Assembly (NCBI RefSeq): GCF_015704865.1
Contig: NZ_JADQTO010000048.1
Location: 1-44,938 of the forward strand
DNA: 44,938 nucleotides
From: Actinoplanes aureus
Lineage (GTDB): Bacteria; Actinomycetota; Actinomycetes; Mycobacteriales; Micromonosporaceae
Reading direction: 5' to 3'
The first letter of the stretch is position 1. Every line of letters starts with the position of its first letter. The translations under genes were made by a program, and so were the position numbers. Below, piece after piece: positions 25,435 to 32,939 of this stretch. A model generated the notes under the pieces. The model ran no database searches and had not been told where the DNA came from. It saw nothing but the letters and a program-made list of their open reading frames with translations.

Positions 25435-26556
25435 TCAGCCGTCCGAGCCGCGCCGGCCGATCACCACCAGCAGTTCACCCCCGGCGGCGAGGACCATGCC
25501 GATCACCAGCGGGGCCAGGCCGCCGATCGCCGCGTACAGGAACAGGAAGACCGGAGCGACGAAGGTCAGGTACGCCGCGACGGCCAGCCGCCGGTCACCG
25601 GCCCGCAGCCGGGCCAGCACCGCACCGGCCGGCTCGGTGAGCCGGCTGCGGAACCACAACAGCACCGCACCGAAGACCAGTACGCCGATCAGGCCGGCCC
25701 ACATCCGCGAGATCCCCGGGCTGATCATGGTCATCGCGGCGGTCAGGGCGGCCGCGATCAGGGTGCCGCCGGCGCCGTACCGCACGGTCTCCCGGACCAC
25801 CTCCGCCGACTGGTCCGAACTGTCCAGAACCGGACGCTGCGGGCGGGCGATCTCCGGCACCTCGGCCGGCGCTTCGGGCTCGGTGGACGGCTCGGGATCC
25901 GGCGGCGCGCCACCCGGCGGGACACCGAGCGAAGCCTCCTCGGCCAGGTCTTCCAGAGCGCGGGCCCATCGGCGGCGCTCGAACCGGACGATGCCCAGGT
26001 CACGGCCCGCGTCGCCGATCGCCGCGTCCAGCTCCAGCGCCTCGGCGTAGGCGCGCTGTGCCAGGTCGAACAGGCGCAGCCGGGCCGCGACGACGGCCAG
26101 GACCAGGTGCGCCTCGGCCTCGGTGGGAGCGACCCGGACACCGTTCCACGCGGCGTTCAGCGCCTCCTGGCCGTTGCGCGACTCGCTCAGCAGGGCGGCT
26201 CCGGTGCGTTGCGCGTACGGGTCCTCCGGCCAGTTCCGCAGAATGACCATGGCGTCCCGGGCGGCGTCCGCGTACCGGTGGCTGTCGGTGAGCGCCATGG
26301 CCCGGACGACCAGGGCGGCCAACGCCGGCGGCTCGACCGAGGCGGCCCGGTCGGCGGCGGCGAGCGCCTCGGCCGGCTGGTCCGCGGCGAGATGGATCCG
26401 GGCCAGGGTGGCCAGCAGAGCTGTCTCGCGCGGCGCCGACGTCAAACCGGAGGCGATCTCCTCAGCGGCCTCGTCGTAGCGGCCGAGGTCAGCGAGCAGC
26501 AACGCGCGCTGCCGGTGTTCCTCCGGCGTGGTGTCGGGCTCCATGGGGGTGGGCAC
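25435..26556 (-). CDS. Membrane protein with N-terminal tetratricopeptide repeats
   Basis: 373 residues. Residues ~10-200 are TPR-like helix pairs (ALLLADLGRYDEAAEEIASGL, ALLATLARIHLAADQPAEALAAAD, AHLVLAVVAARLRLFDLAQRAYAEALEL). A Pro/Glu-rich linker (~205-245) leads to four hydrophobic helices (~260-365) in the C-terminal part. With no N-terminal signal, the TPR domain should face the cytoplasm and mediate protein contacts. Function unknown. GTG 26556 stands 7 nt after TACGCT; an ATG four codons later is the alternative. It lies just downstream of ispF on the same strand. Confidence 0.82.
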   Translation of the reverse strand: MPTPMEPDTTPEEHRQRALLLADLGRYDEAAEEIASGLTSAPRETALLATLARIHLAADQPAEALAAADRAASVEPPALAALVVRAMALTDSHRYADAARDAMVILRNWPEDPYAQRTGAALLSESRNGQEALNAAWNGVRVAPTEAEAHLVLAVVAARLRLFDLAQRAYAEALELDAAIGDAGRDLGIVRFERRRWARALEDLAEEASLGVPPGGAPPDPEPSTEPEAPAEVPEIARPQRPVLDSSDQSAEVVRETVRYGAGGTLIAAALTAAMTMISPGISRMWAGLIGVLVFGAVLLWFRSRLTEPAGAVLARLRAGDRRLAVAAYLTFVAPVFLFLYAAIGGLAPLVIGMVLAAGGELLVVIGRRGSDG

Positions 26557-26563
26557 GCTGCCG

Positions 26564-26569
26564 AGCGTA
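26564..26569 (-). promoter_or_regulatory. -10 element, leaderless promoter of the TPR gene
   Basis: TACGCT on the minus strand, seven bases before GTG 26556. Confidence 0.5.
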
Positions 26570-26634
26570 GGCGCTCTACCTGGAGATGACGCGAGTCGGG
26601 GTGAGCAGTACGAGCCCTCCGGCTCCGGAACGCG

Positions 26635-27111
26635 TCAGCCGGCGGCGTAGACCATCGCCACGGCGATGCCGGCCAGCCCCTCGCCGCGACCGGTCAGACC
26701 GAGGCCGTCGGTCGTGGTCCCGGCCACCGTGACCGGTGCGCCCGCCGCGTCCGAGAGGATCTTCTCGGCCTCGTCCCGGCGCTTTCCGATCTTCGGCCGG
26801 TTGCCGACCACCTGCACCGAGACGTTGCCGATCTCGAAGCCGGCGGCCCGTACCCGGCGGGCCGTCTCGGTGAGCAGCGCCACCCCGGAAGCGCCCGCCC
26901 ACTCCGGCCGGCTCGTCCCGTAGTTGCTCCCCAGATCCCCGAGGCCCGCAGCGGAGAGCAGCGCGTCACAGGCAGCGTGCGCCACCACGTCGGCATCGGA
27001 GTGCCCGGCCAGCCCGGGCTCGCCGGGCCAGTGCAGACCCGCCACCCAGCAGGGCCTCTCCGGGTCGAAGGCGTGGACGTCGGTACCGATACCGACTCGC
27101 GGAACGATCAC
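26635..27111 (-). CDS. ispF: 2-C-methyl-D-erythritol 2,4-cyclodiphosphate synthase
   Basis: 158 residues, full length. It catalyses the cyclisation step of the MEP isoprenoid pathway and works as a trimer with a divalent metal. The metal ligands are in GIGTDVHAF (Asp, His) and GHSDADVVAHA (His in the second metal-site motif). The conserved VQVVGNRPKIGKRRDEAEKIL and the C-terminal TTTDGLGLTGRGEGLAGIAVAMV complete the signature. It follows ispD after 26 nt in the carD-ispD-ispF operon. GTG 27111 is preceded at 7 nt by TAGGCT, so an additional internal leaderless start is possible. MEP-pathway isoprenoids supply the prenyl donor used by the UbiA enzyme encoded nearby. Confidence 0.96.
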   Translation of the reverse strand: MIVPRVGIGTDVHAFDPERPCWVAGLHWPGEPGLAGHSDADVVAHAACDALLSAAGLGDLGSNYGTSRPEWAGASGVALLTETARRVRAAGFEIGNVSVQVVGNRPKIGKRRDEAEKILSDAAGAPVTVAGTTTDGLGLTGRGEGLAGIAVAMVYAAG

Positions 27112-27118
27112 GCCCGGG

Positions 27119-27124
27119 AGCCTA
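27119..27124 (-). promoter_or_regulatory. Possible internal -10 element before ispF
   Basis: TAGGCT on the minus strand, seven bases before GTG 27111, within the 26-nt ispD-ispF gap. Confidence 0.4.
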
Positions 27125-27137
27125 CGCCCGCCGCGAG

Positions 27138-27866
27138 TTACGGCTGGGCGTCCGGGTCGGGCAGGGTGAGCAGGTGAGTGGCGAGCGCCAGATCGATCGG
27201 CCTGGTGATCTTCAGGGCCAGATCGGAGCCGGGCACACAGGTCACCGGCCGGCCGAGCTTTTCGACGGCCCCGGCGTCGTCGGTGTGTGAGTCGGCGGCC
27301 GCGGCGTGGGCGGCGCGGAGGATCGAGGCGCGGAAGCCCTGCGGGGTCTGTACGGCTCGCAGCACCGAGCGGTCGACGGTGCCGAGCACCGCGCCGTCGG
27401 GGGCGACCTCTTTGATGGTGTCGACGACCGGGAGAACCGGGATGACCGCGGCGGCGCCGTCACGGACCGCGGCGGCGACCCGCTCGACGAGCGACACCGG
27501 GGCCAGGCAGCGGGCCGCGTCGTGCACCAGCACGATGCCGACGTCCTCCGGAACCACGGCCAGTGCGGCGGCGACCGACTCCTGGCGCTCGGCGCCGCCG
27601 GCCACCACGGTGACCGGTGCGATCCCGGCGAGCAGCGTGCGCACGGCGTCGACGTCGGCCGGCGGGGCGGCCACCACGATCATGCGAACCGAGGGCGCCG
27701 CGGCGACCCGGCGAATCGCGTGGACCAGCAGCGGCTCACCCTCGAGCAGGCGAAGCGCCTTGGGTGCGCCCGGACCGAGGCGAACCCCGGCTCCGGCAGC
27801 CGGAACGACGACCGCGACGTCACCGCGAGCATTGAGCTGCGCGGTCACGTCGCGGTCGTCGGTCAA
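27138..27866 (-). CDS. ispD: 2-C-methyl-D-erythritol 4-phosphate cytidylyltransferase
   Basis: 242 residues. It couples MEP to CTP in the MEP pathway. The nucleotide loop is VVVPAAGAGVRLGPGAPKAL, with the Lys expected near its end; VLVHDAARCLAP holds the CDP/metal Asp, and AVQTPQGFRASIL plus SHTDDAGAVEKLG are family signatures. The start is TTG at 27866, 26 nt after carD, without a clear ribosome binding site; the position agrees with the family's N-terminus, apart from an 18-residue leader. Operon order carD-ispD-ispF is conserved in actinobacteria. Confidence 0.95.
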   Translation of the reverse strand: MTDDRDVTAQLNARGDVAVVVPAAGAGVRLGPGAPKALRLLEGEPLLVHAIRRVAAAPSVRMIVVAAPPADVDAVRTLLAGIAPVTVVAGGAERQESVAAALAVVPEDVGIVLVHDAARCLAPVSLVERVAAAVRDGAAAVIPVLPVVDTIKEVAPDGAVLGTVDRSVLRAVQTPQGFRASILRAAHAAAADSHTDDAGAVEKLGRPVTCVPGSDLALKITRPIDLALATHLLTLPDPDAQP

Positions 27867-27892
27867 GGTATTACGAGGGATGCGTCGGTGGA

Positions 27893-28378
27893 TCAGGCCT
27901 CGGTGAGGACCTTGTCGAGCAGGACCTCAGCCTCGTCCTTGGTGCTTTTCTCAGCGAGGGCCACCTCGCCGACCAGAATGTCACGAGCCTTGGCGAGCAT
28001 CCGCTTCTCACCCGCCGACAGGCCACGCTCACGCTCACGGCGCCAGAGGTCACGAACAACCTCGGCAACCTTCAGCGGGTTGCCGGAAGCAAGCTTCTCG
28101 AGGTTGGCCTTGTAGCGCCGCGACCAGTTGGTCGGCTCCTCGGTGTGCGGGGCGCGGAGGACGTCGAAGACCTTACCCAGGCCTTCCTCGCCCACCACTT
28201 CGCGCACGCCGACTTCCTCGGCGTTCTCAGCGGGCACTCGAACAGTCAGATCGCCCTGGGCGACACGCAGAACGAGATACTGCCTTTCAACGCCCTTGAT
28301 GACCCTAGTCTCGATTGCCTCGATGAGTGCGGCCCCGTGGTGGGGGTAAACAACGGTCTCGCCGACACTGAAAACCAT
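27893..28378 (-). CDS. carD: CarD family transcriptional regulator, RNA polymerase-binding
   Basis: 161 residues, matching the mycobacterial protein. CarD binds the beta subunit through its Tudor-like N-terminal domain (VFSVGETVVYPHHGAALIEAIETR... YLVLRV) and stabilises the open promoter complex with its basic C-terminal helical domain (WSRRYKANLEKLASGNPLKVAEVVRDLWRRERERGLS). The conserved Trp of the C-terminal domain that wedges into the bubble is in PTNWSRRYK. ATG 28378 follows GAAAGGGG. It is the first gene of the operon with ispD and ispF. Confidence 0.96.
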   Translation of the reverse strand: MVFSVGETVVYPHHGAALIEAIETRVIKGVERQYLVLRVAQGDLTVRVPAENAEEVGVREVVGEEGLGKVFDVLRAPHTEEPTNWSRRYKANLEKLASGNPLKVAEVVRDLWRRERERGLSAGEKRMLAKARDILVGEVALAEKSTKDEAEVLLDKVLTEA

Positions 28379-28713
28379 AGGTTCGAAACCCCTTTCGCTG
28401 TGTCTAGGGTAACACGCTCCGGCGGCGGTGTCTCGCCCTGACGGTCACTGTTAGTGCAGCTCAGAGGCCCTGTGACGGGGCTTTCTCCCGCTTGACAGGG
28501 AAGCGAGAAGCTGCCTAAGTAACACAAAGTGACCACGGCGTCACGTCTCCCGCCAACGAGTCGGAAATTCCGGACCTGATGGCTTTGTGAGATCAAGCTT
28601 ATCGCTAAGGTCGGGAACGACGCACCACTGGCGATGCGACCCCCACGTGGGGGACGCTGGACGGGAGTTCCCCGACCGAAGCAAGATCTGGTCGGTAAGG
28701 GGGGAGGTGAGTC
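28379..28713. other. 335-bp divergent regulatory region between carD and the next gene
   Basis: No gene is seen. It holds the carD ribosome binding site, a TACCCT-like -10 on the minus strand about 35 nt upstream of carD, and a plus-strand promoter candidate at 28492-28521 that would give a 5' leader of roughly 190 nt. Confidence 0.5.
28492..28521 (+). promoter_or_regulatory. Candidate sigma-70-type promoter
   Basis: TTGACA (28492-28497), an 18-nt spacer and TAAGTA (28516-28521). It is the best -35 match noticed in the window and would drive the gene at 28714. Confidence 0.4.
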
Positions 28714-29490
28714 ATGGCTGGCGCAAGCGACAACGGCGGCTGGCCGCCCGACGGCGGTGCTCCCGACGACCTTCCGGACCTCCCCGAGGAGTGGGGGGTC
28801 ATCGTCATTCCGGACGACCTCTCGGAGCTCTCCGACGAGGTCGACGCGGTGCGCGCCGAGCTGCACACGGCGGAACCGCTCACCCGCTGGCAACTCTTCA
28901 CCCGGCGGCCCGCGGTCCGGCGACTCCGCCGGATCGGCACGCTCGCGGTGCGTACTCCCGCCTTGATCATCTCGGTGGCGATCCTGGTCACGGTGGCGAG
29001 CCTGTTCGCCTCAGCCTGGCCCGGGCCGCTCCGGCAGCCGGCCACCCAGCGCACCGCCGGCACGACGCAGAGCGCCAGTGACACGCTGCCCGCACTGGAG
29101 ATGGTCGGGCCGGACGGCCAGCCGGTCTCCCTCACCGGACAGCTGCCGGCCGTCGTGCTCCTCACCGACGGTTGCGCGTGCGACACCCTGATCGCCGACA
29201 CCGTGACCGGGGTCGGTTCCGGCACCGCCGTCCTGGTCGTCACCCACCTCCGCGCCTCGGCCGGCTCCGCACCGGCCCAGCTGCCGGCGCGGACACCGCA
29301 GGCGGAGGGAAAGGTCGTCACCCGCCTGCACGACCAGACCGACAGCCTCCGCAAGGAGCTCAAGCTGAGCGCTCCCGACGGGACCGCCGCCGTATTGCTG
29401 GTGGACAGGCTGGGCAACATCGTGCGAAAGATGCCGCGGGTCGCGACGGCCGAGGTGGTCCTTCCCTACCTGCCCCAACTGACCCGCTGA
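28714..29490 (+). CDS. Membrane-anchored protein with a thioredoxin-like extracytoplasmic domain
   Basis: 258 residues. An acidic cytoplasmic N-terminus (~1-55) and a basic stretch (TRRPAVRRLRR) precede one membrane helix (~82-103). The outer domain begins LEMVGPDGQPVSLTGQLPAVVLLTDGCACDTL, which has the beta-strand layout of TlpA/AhpC-type thioredoxin folds. In the place of CxxC there is CAC (C154, C156). The later LLVDRLGNIVRKMPRV matches the strand pair near the end of such folds. A redox role outside the membrane is plausible but not shown. GGAGGTGAG precedes the ATG. It is convergent with the polyketide operon, with only 9 nt between. Confidence 0.75.
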   Translation: MAGASDNGGWPPDGGAPDDLPDLPEEWGVIVIPDDLSELSDEVDAVRAELHTAEPLTRWQLFTRRPAVRRLRRIGTLAVRTPALIISVAILVTVASLFASAWPGPLRQPATQRTAGTTQSASDTLPALEMVGPDGQPVSLTGQLPAVVLLTDGCACDTLIADTVTGVGSGTAVLVVTHLRASAGSAPAQLPARTPQAEGKVVTRLHDQTDSLRKELKLSAPDGTAAVLLVDRLGNIVRKMPRVATAEVVLPYLPQLTR

Positions 29491-29499
29491 CGAAGTGTT

Positions 29500-29958
29500 C
29501 TACCTTTCCATCCGTTGCAGGGTGTAACGGAAGACGACCGGGCCGGCCTCCTCGACGTTCACCCGTAGGAGCAGGTCGCCGGAGAGACCGACACTGAACA
29601 TCTCCGGGGTGCGCGCACCCGAGCAGGGCACGCCCCGCCCCGACTGGTAACCGCTGCCGAGGCTCACCCGGATCCGGGAGCCGTCGTCTCCGGCGCACAC
29701 GACGGAGACCAGGTACGAGCCGGTGTCCAGCCCTGGCACCTCCTCCTCGTGGCCGGTGCCGGCGCCGAGCGCGAGGGTGGAGGCAGTCTCCTGGTCACCG
29801 GTGTCCGGCAGCAGCTGCTCGGTGCTCAGCCGCCAGTGCAGCAGTCGCGGGTCGGTGGTCTGCTGCGGCGCCGCACGCCACCACCAGGTCGCGCCTGCCA
29901 CCAGCAGAAAGGCGGCCGACAAGTGCAGAACCGCGTCGCGTCCCCGTTCGCCGCTCAC
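29500..29958 (-). CDS. Small membrane-anchored protein at the end of the polyketide operon
   Basis: 152 residues. One N-terminal hydrophobic segment (AVLHLSAAFLLVAGATWWW) anchors a beta-rich outer domain of ~120 residues (GLDTGSYLVSVVCAGDDGSRIRVSLGSGYQ... LLLRVNVEEAGPVVFRYTLQRM). Two Cys could form a disulfide. No family is recognised. The GTG start overlaps the PKS stop by four bases (GTGA), so it is translated with the pathway enzymes. The coupling suggests a part in handling or localising the lipid product, which is inference only. Confidence 0.72.
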   Translation of the reverse strand: MSGERGRDAVLHLSAAFLLVAGATWWWRAAPQQTTDPRLLHWRLSTEQLLPDTGDQETASTLALGAGTGHEEEVPGLDTGSYLVSVVCAGDDGSRIRVSLGSGYQSGRGVPCSGARTPEMFSVGLSGDLLLRVNVEEAGPVVFRYTLQRMER

Positions 29959-31019
29959 GTCCCGAGAGTAGAGCCCTCCAGAAGGGTGACATAGAGGGTG
30001 AGGCCGGGGCCGAAGGCGAGCATGACGATCCGGTCCGGCGGGCGGTCCCGGCGGCGCAGGGCGTCCAGGACCAGCAGCACGGTCGGTGACGAGCAGTTCC
30101 CGTACGCGGAGAGCACGCCCCGGGACGCCGACATCGCCGCGTCGTCCAGGCCGAGCCGCTCCTGCACCACGTCGAGGATCTTCGGGCCGCCCGGGTGTAT
30201 CGCCCACCCGTCCACGTCGGCGATGGTCCGGCCATGCCGGGCGAGCACGTCGTCGACAAGCGTGCGTACGTGGGTGGAGAGCACCGACGGGACCTGCGGC
30301 GACAGTCCCATCCGGAAGCCGAGATCGGTGACCTCCCAGGTCATGTGGTCGGCCGTGGTGGTGTCGGTGATGGCGGCGACCTCACGTACGGCGTACCCCG
30401 GATGGTTTTGATCTTGGGGGGTGAGGACTGCGGCGGCCGCCGCGTCTGAGAAGAGCGCGTGCGAGACGATCTGCTGGATGTCCGTGCGGGTGCCCGGCGG
30501 TTGCAGGTGCAGGCTGGTCAGTTCGGTGCAGAGCAGCAGGGCCGGGCGGCCGCGGGCGACCACGAAGTCACTCGCCGTCCCGAGACCCGGCAACGCGGCG
30601 TAACAGCCCATGTGGCCGACGAAGAGACGCTGCACGCTCGGTGACATCCCGAGGTCCCGGGCCAGCAGGATGTCCAGGCCCGGCGTCGCGTAGCCGGTGC
30701 AGGAGCAGACCGCGAAGAGGCCGAGGTCGCCGGCGGCCAGACCGGCGTCTTCCAGCGCCCGGCTCACCGCGGCCTTGCCGAGCGGGATCGCCTCCACCTG
30801 ATAGCGCCGCATCCGGCGCTCGGTTGACCAGCCCGAGACGTCCTCCAGCAGCGGGCTCACCGCCGCCTGCCGGGTACGGACGCCGGAGTTCGCGAAGATC
30901 CGCTGCGCGAGCGCCTTCCTGGCCCCGGTGTAGTGGCCGGAGAAGTAGCCCGCCCAGATCTCGTCCTGGGTGGTCGACGGCGGCAGCGCTACGCCCAGCC
31001 CGCTGAGCACCGCGGTCAC
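29955..31019 (-). CDS. Type III polyketide synthase (alkylresorcinol/alkylpyrone type)
   Basis: 354 residues, chalcone-synthase fold. Predicted triad: C139 in FVGHMGCYAALPG, H275 in DGWAIHPGGPKILD and N308 in LSAYGNCSSPT; spacing matches plant chalcone synthase. It extends an acyl-CoA starter with malonyl-CoA and cyclises the chain. The neighbours (methyltransferase, flavoprotein, UbiA prenyltransferase) resemble the agq cluster described in Actinoplanes missouriensis, whose PKS (AgqA) makes alkylresorcinols from fatty acyl starters. That is from memory and unchecked here. GTG 31019 overlaps the flavoprotein stop (GTGA); the longer frame to 31244 is a shadow. Confidence 0.93.
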   Translation of the reverse strand: MTAVLSGLGVALPPSTTQDEIWAGYFSGHYTGARKALAQRIFANSGVRTRQAAVSPLLEDVSGWSTERRMRRYQVEAIPLGKAAVSRALEDAGLAAGDLGLFAVCSCTGYATPGLDILLARDLGMSPSVQRLFVGHMGCYAALPGLGTASDFVVARGRPALLLCTELTSLHLQPPGTRTDIQQIVSHALFSDAAAAAVLTPQDQNHPGYAVREVAAITDTTTADHMTWEVTDLGFRMGLSPQVPSVLSTHVRTLVDDVLARHGRTIADVDGWAIHPGGPKILDVVQERLGLDDAAMSASRGVLSAYGNCSSPTVLLVLDALRRRDRPPDRIVMLAFGPGLTLYVTLLEGSTLGT

Positions 31020-32170
31020 CAACGCGGGGCCACGCCGTCGGAGTCGGGATCGCCGCCGAGCGCGTCCACGCCGAGCCAGTCCGCGCAGACGTCGCTGGTG
31101 GCCGGTTGCAGCGAACCCGCCCGGGCGTCCCGGTAGAGCCGCTCCAGCGGGTGCCCGCGGCGCATCGCCGAGGTACCCGCCGCCTCCAGCATCGACGCGG
31201 CCACCTCGGCCGCGGTCGTTCCGGCGAGCAGTTTCGCCCGCCACACCCAGCGGGTCGTCTCGGAGTCGCCGGGCGCCTCGTCCACCCGGCGGGCCGCCTC
31301 CCGGACCGCGAGGTGCGCGGCGGCGACCGCGGCGTCGGCCCGGCCGATCCGGGCCCGCACCGCCGGCAGGCCACCCAGCCCGCGCGCGGTCACGTGCTCG
31401 ACGGCGGCGTCGACCGCCGCCCGGGCCACCCCGACATAGACCGCGGCGTAGCTGGCCACCATCCAGTGCGGCGCCAGCTGGGCCACCACCAGGGCCAGCC
31501 CCTCCACCCCGCCGAGCAGCGCAGAGGACGGGACGGTGACGTCGATGTGCAGATCGTGCGAACCGGTGGCGCGCATGCCGAGCGCGTCCCAGGTCTGCTC
31601 CACCCGCAGGCCGGGACCGGCGGGCACCAGGAACTGCGAGACCTGGGTGGGATCGTCCGGGTTGCGGGCGGCGACCAGGTACGCGTCCGCGTGCCCGGCA
31701 CCCGAGCAGAAGGTCTTGGCGCCGGTGATCCGGTAGCCGCCGTCCACCGGCCGGTAGGTCGTACTCATCCGGGAGAGCCGGGAGCCGACGCCGCGTTCGC
31801 TCATCGCCACGGCGTACCAGCTGCCGCCGGCGGCCGCCTTCAGGTAGTCGTCACGGGCGGCCAGCGCCTCCGGTGGCAGCCCGAGGGCGTCGGCGAGCTC
31901 GTCGCTGACCCCGCTGAGCGCCCCGGTCACCGAGGCGTGCATGTTGAAGATCAGAGCGGTGGCGCCGTTGCCCCGGGCCAGTTCGTAGGCGACGTCCGCG
32001 TACTCCGCGAAGCCGGCGCCGGCACCGCCCAGCCGGGACGGCACCATCAGCCCGAAGAACCCCGCCTCCCGCAGATCCGCGAAGTCCTCGGCAGGGAACG
32101 AGCCGTCCCGGTCGGTCTCGGCCGCCCGGGCCGTGAACCGGGGCGCCAGACGGCGGGCCTCGTCGATCAT
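31016..32170 (-). CDS. Acyl-CoA dehydrogenase-fold flavoprotein, probable ring hydroxylase
   Basis: 384 residues with the three-part acyl-CoA dehydrogenase fold: N-terminal helical domain (PAEDFADLREAGFFGLMVPSRLGGAGAGFAEYADVAYELA), middle beta domain (WYAVAMSERGVGSRLS... GYRITGAKTFCSGAGHADAYLVAAR... WDALGMRATGSHDLHIDVTVP) and C-terminal helical bundle. FAD or FMN should bind at the domain interface. In this setting a group D flavin monooxygenase that hydroxylates the resorcinol ring is more likely than a beta-oxidation enzyme; no clear catalytic Glu was identified. It starts at ATG 32170, overlapping the methyltransferase stop by four bases, and ends overlapping the PKS start, so it is in the middle of a tightly coupled operon. 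Confidence 0.85.
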   Translation of the reverse strand: MIDEARRLAPRFTARAAETDRDGSFPAEDFADLREAGFFGLMVPSRLGGAGAGFAEYADVAYELARGNGATALIFNMHASVTGALSGVSDELADALGLPPEALAARDDYLKAAAGGSWYAVAMSERGVGSRLSRMSTTYRPVDGGYRITGAKTFCSGAGHADAYLVAARNPDDPTQVSQFLVPAGPGLRVEQTWDALGMRATGSHDLHIDVTVPSSALLGGVEGLALVVAQLAPHWMVASYAAVYVGVARAAVDAAVEHVTARGLGGLPAVRARIGRADAAVAAAHLAVREAARRVDEAPGDSETTRWVWRAKLLAGTTAAEVAASMLEAAGTSAMRRGHPLERLYRDARAGSLQPATSDVCADWLGVDALGGDPDSDGVAPRW

Positions 32171-32892
32171 TCGGTGCCTCCGGTGCTACGGCCGACCGCC
32201 TGGTACAGAACCGCGGTGGAGAAGGTGGGGACGATCCGGCCGAGCGGGCGGCCGTTGGGGGTACGGCGCAGCGCCAGCCATCGGAACAACCCGGACAGCG
32301 TCGGCCGGATCCCGCGGACCCGCAGCGGCACGCCGTGCCGGGCGAACTCGGCCACCAGACGCCGGGGCGGTACGAACAGCGCCGGATCGTGCAGGCCGAC
32401 CGGGGCGATCCCCAGCCGCTCACCGGCAGTGACCGTGACGAACCGGCTCAGCCCGGTGTCGTTGACCGTGTCGAGCACCACCAGTCCACCCGGGCGGAGC
32501 ACCCGGCACAGCTCGGCGACCGTGCCCGGCAGGTCGGTGACGTGCTCCAGGATCTCGCCGGCCACCACCACGTCGGCACTGCCGGAGACCAGTGGCAGCG
32601 CGGTCACGTCGCCGTTGATCGCCACCAGGCCCTGGCGCGCGGCCTGGGTCAGGGCGGGACGCCCCAGGTCGACGCCGACATGCCGGTAACCCTTGGCGCG
32701 GACGTGCGGGACGAGCAGGCCGCCGCCGCACCCGGCGTCCAGCAGTACCGCGCCGGGTGCCGCGGCCGGCGGGATCAACGCCGCCCGGGACTCGGCGAGC
32801 CAGTGCAGAAGTTCGAAGTCGCCGCCGGGACGCCACCACTCCCCGGCCATGTCGTCGTACTGACGTGGATCGTTGCGCTGCATCGACAGCAT
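32167..32892 (-). CDS. SAM-dependent methyltransferase (UbiG/UbiE-like)
   Basis: 241 residues, Rossmann-fold class I methyltransferase. Motif I is VLLDAGCGGGLLVPHV, the acidic end of strand 2 is VGVDLGRPAL, and GEILEHVTDLPGTVAELCRVLRPGGLVVLDTVN covers motifs II and III. The UbiG-like start (DPRQYDDMAGEWWRPGGDFELLHWL) points to O-methylation of a phenol or hydroquinone. It is the first gene of the operon with the flavoprotein and PKS, and probably methylates a hydroxyl of the polyketide ring. ATG 32892 has AGG 15 nt upstream; the ATG at 32883 is the alternative. It is divergent from the prenyltransferase with 47 bp between. Confidence 0.9.
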   Translation of the reverse strand: MLSMQRNDPRQYDDMAGEWWRPGGDFELLHWLAESRAALIPPAAAPGAVLLDAGCGGGLLVPHVRAKGYRHVGVDLGRPALTQAARQGLVAINGDVTALPLVSGSADVVVAGEILEHVTDLPGTVAELCRVLRPGGLVVLDTVNDTGLSRFVTVTAGERLGIAPVGLHDPALFVPPRRLVAEFARHGVPLRVRGIRPTLSGLFRWLALRRTPNGRPLGRIVPTFSTAVLYQAVGRSTGGTE

Positions 32893-32939
32893 GTGATCGA
32901 GCCTGGCACGGGAACGGCACAAGCACCACACTGCGACTC

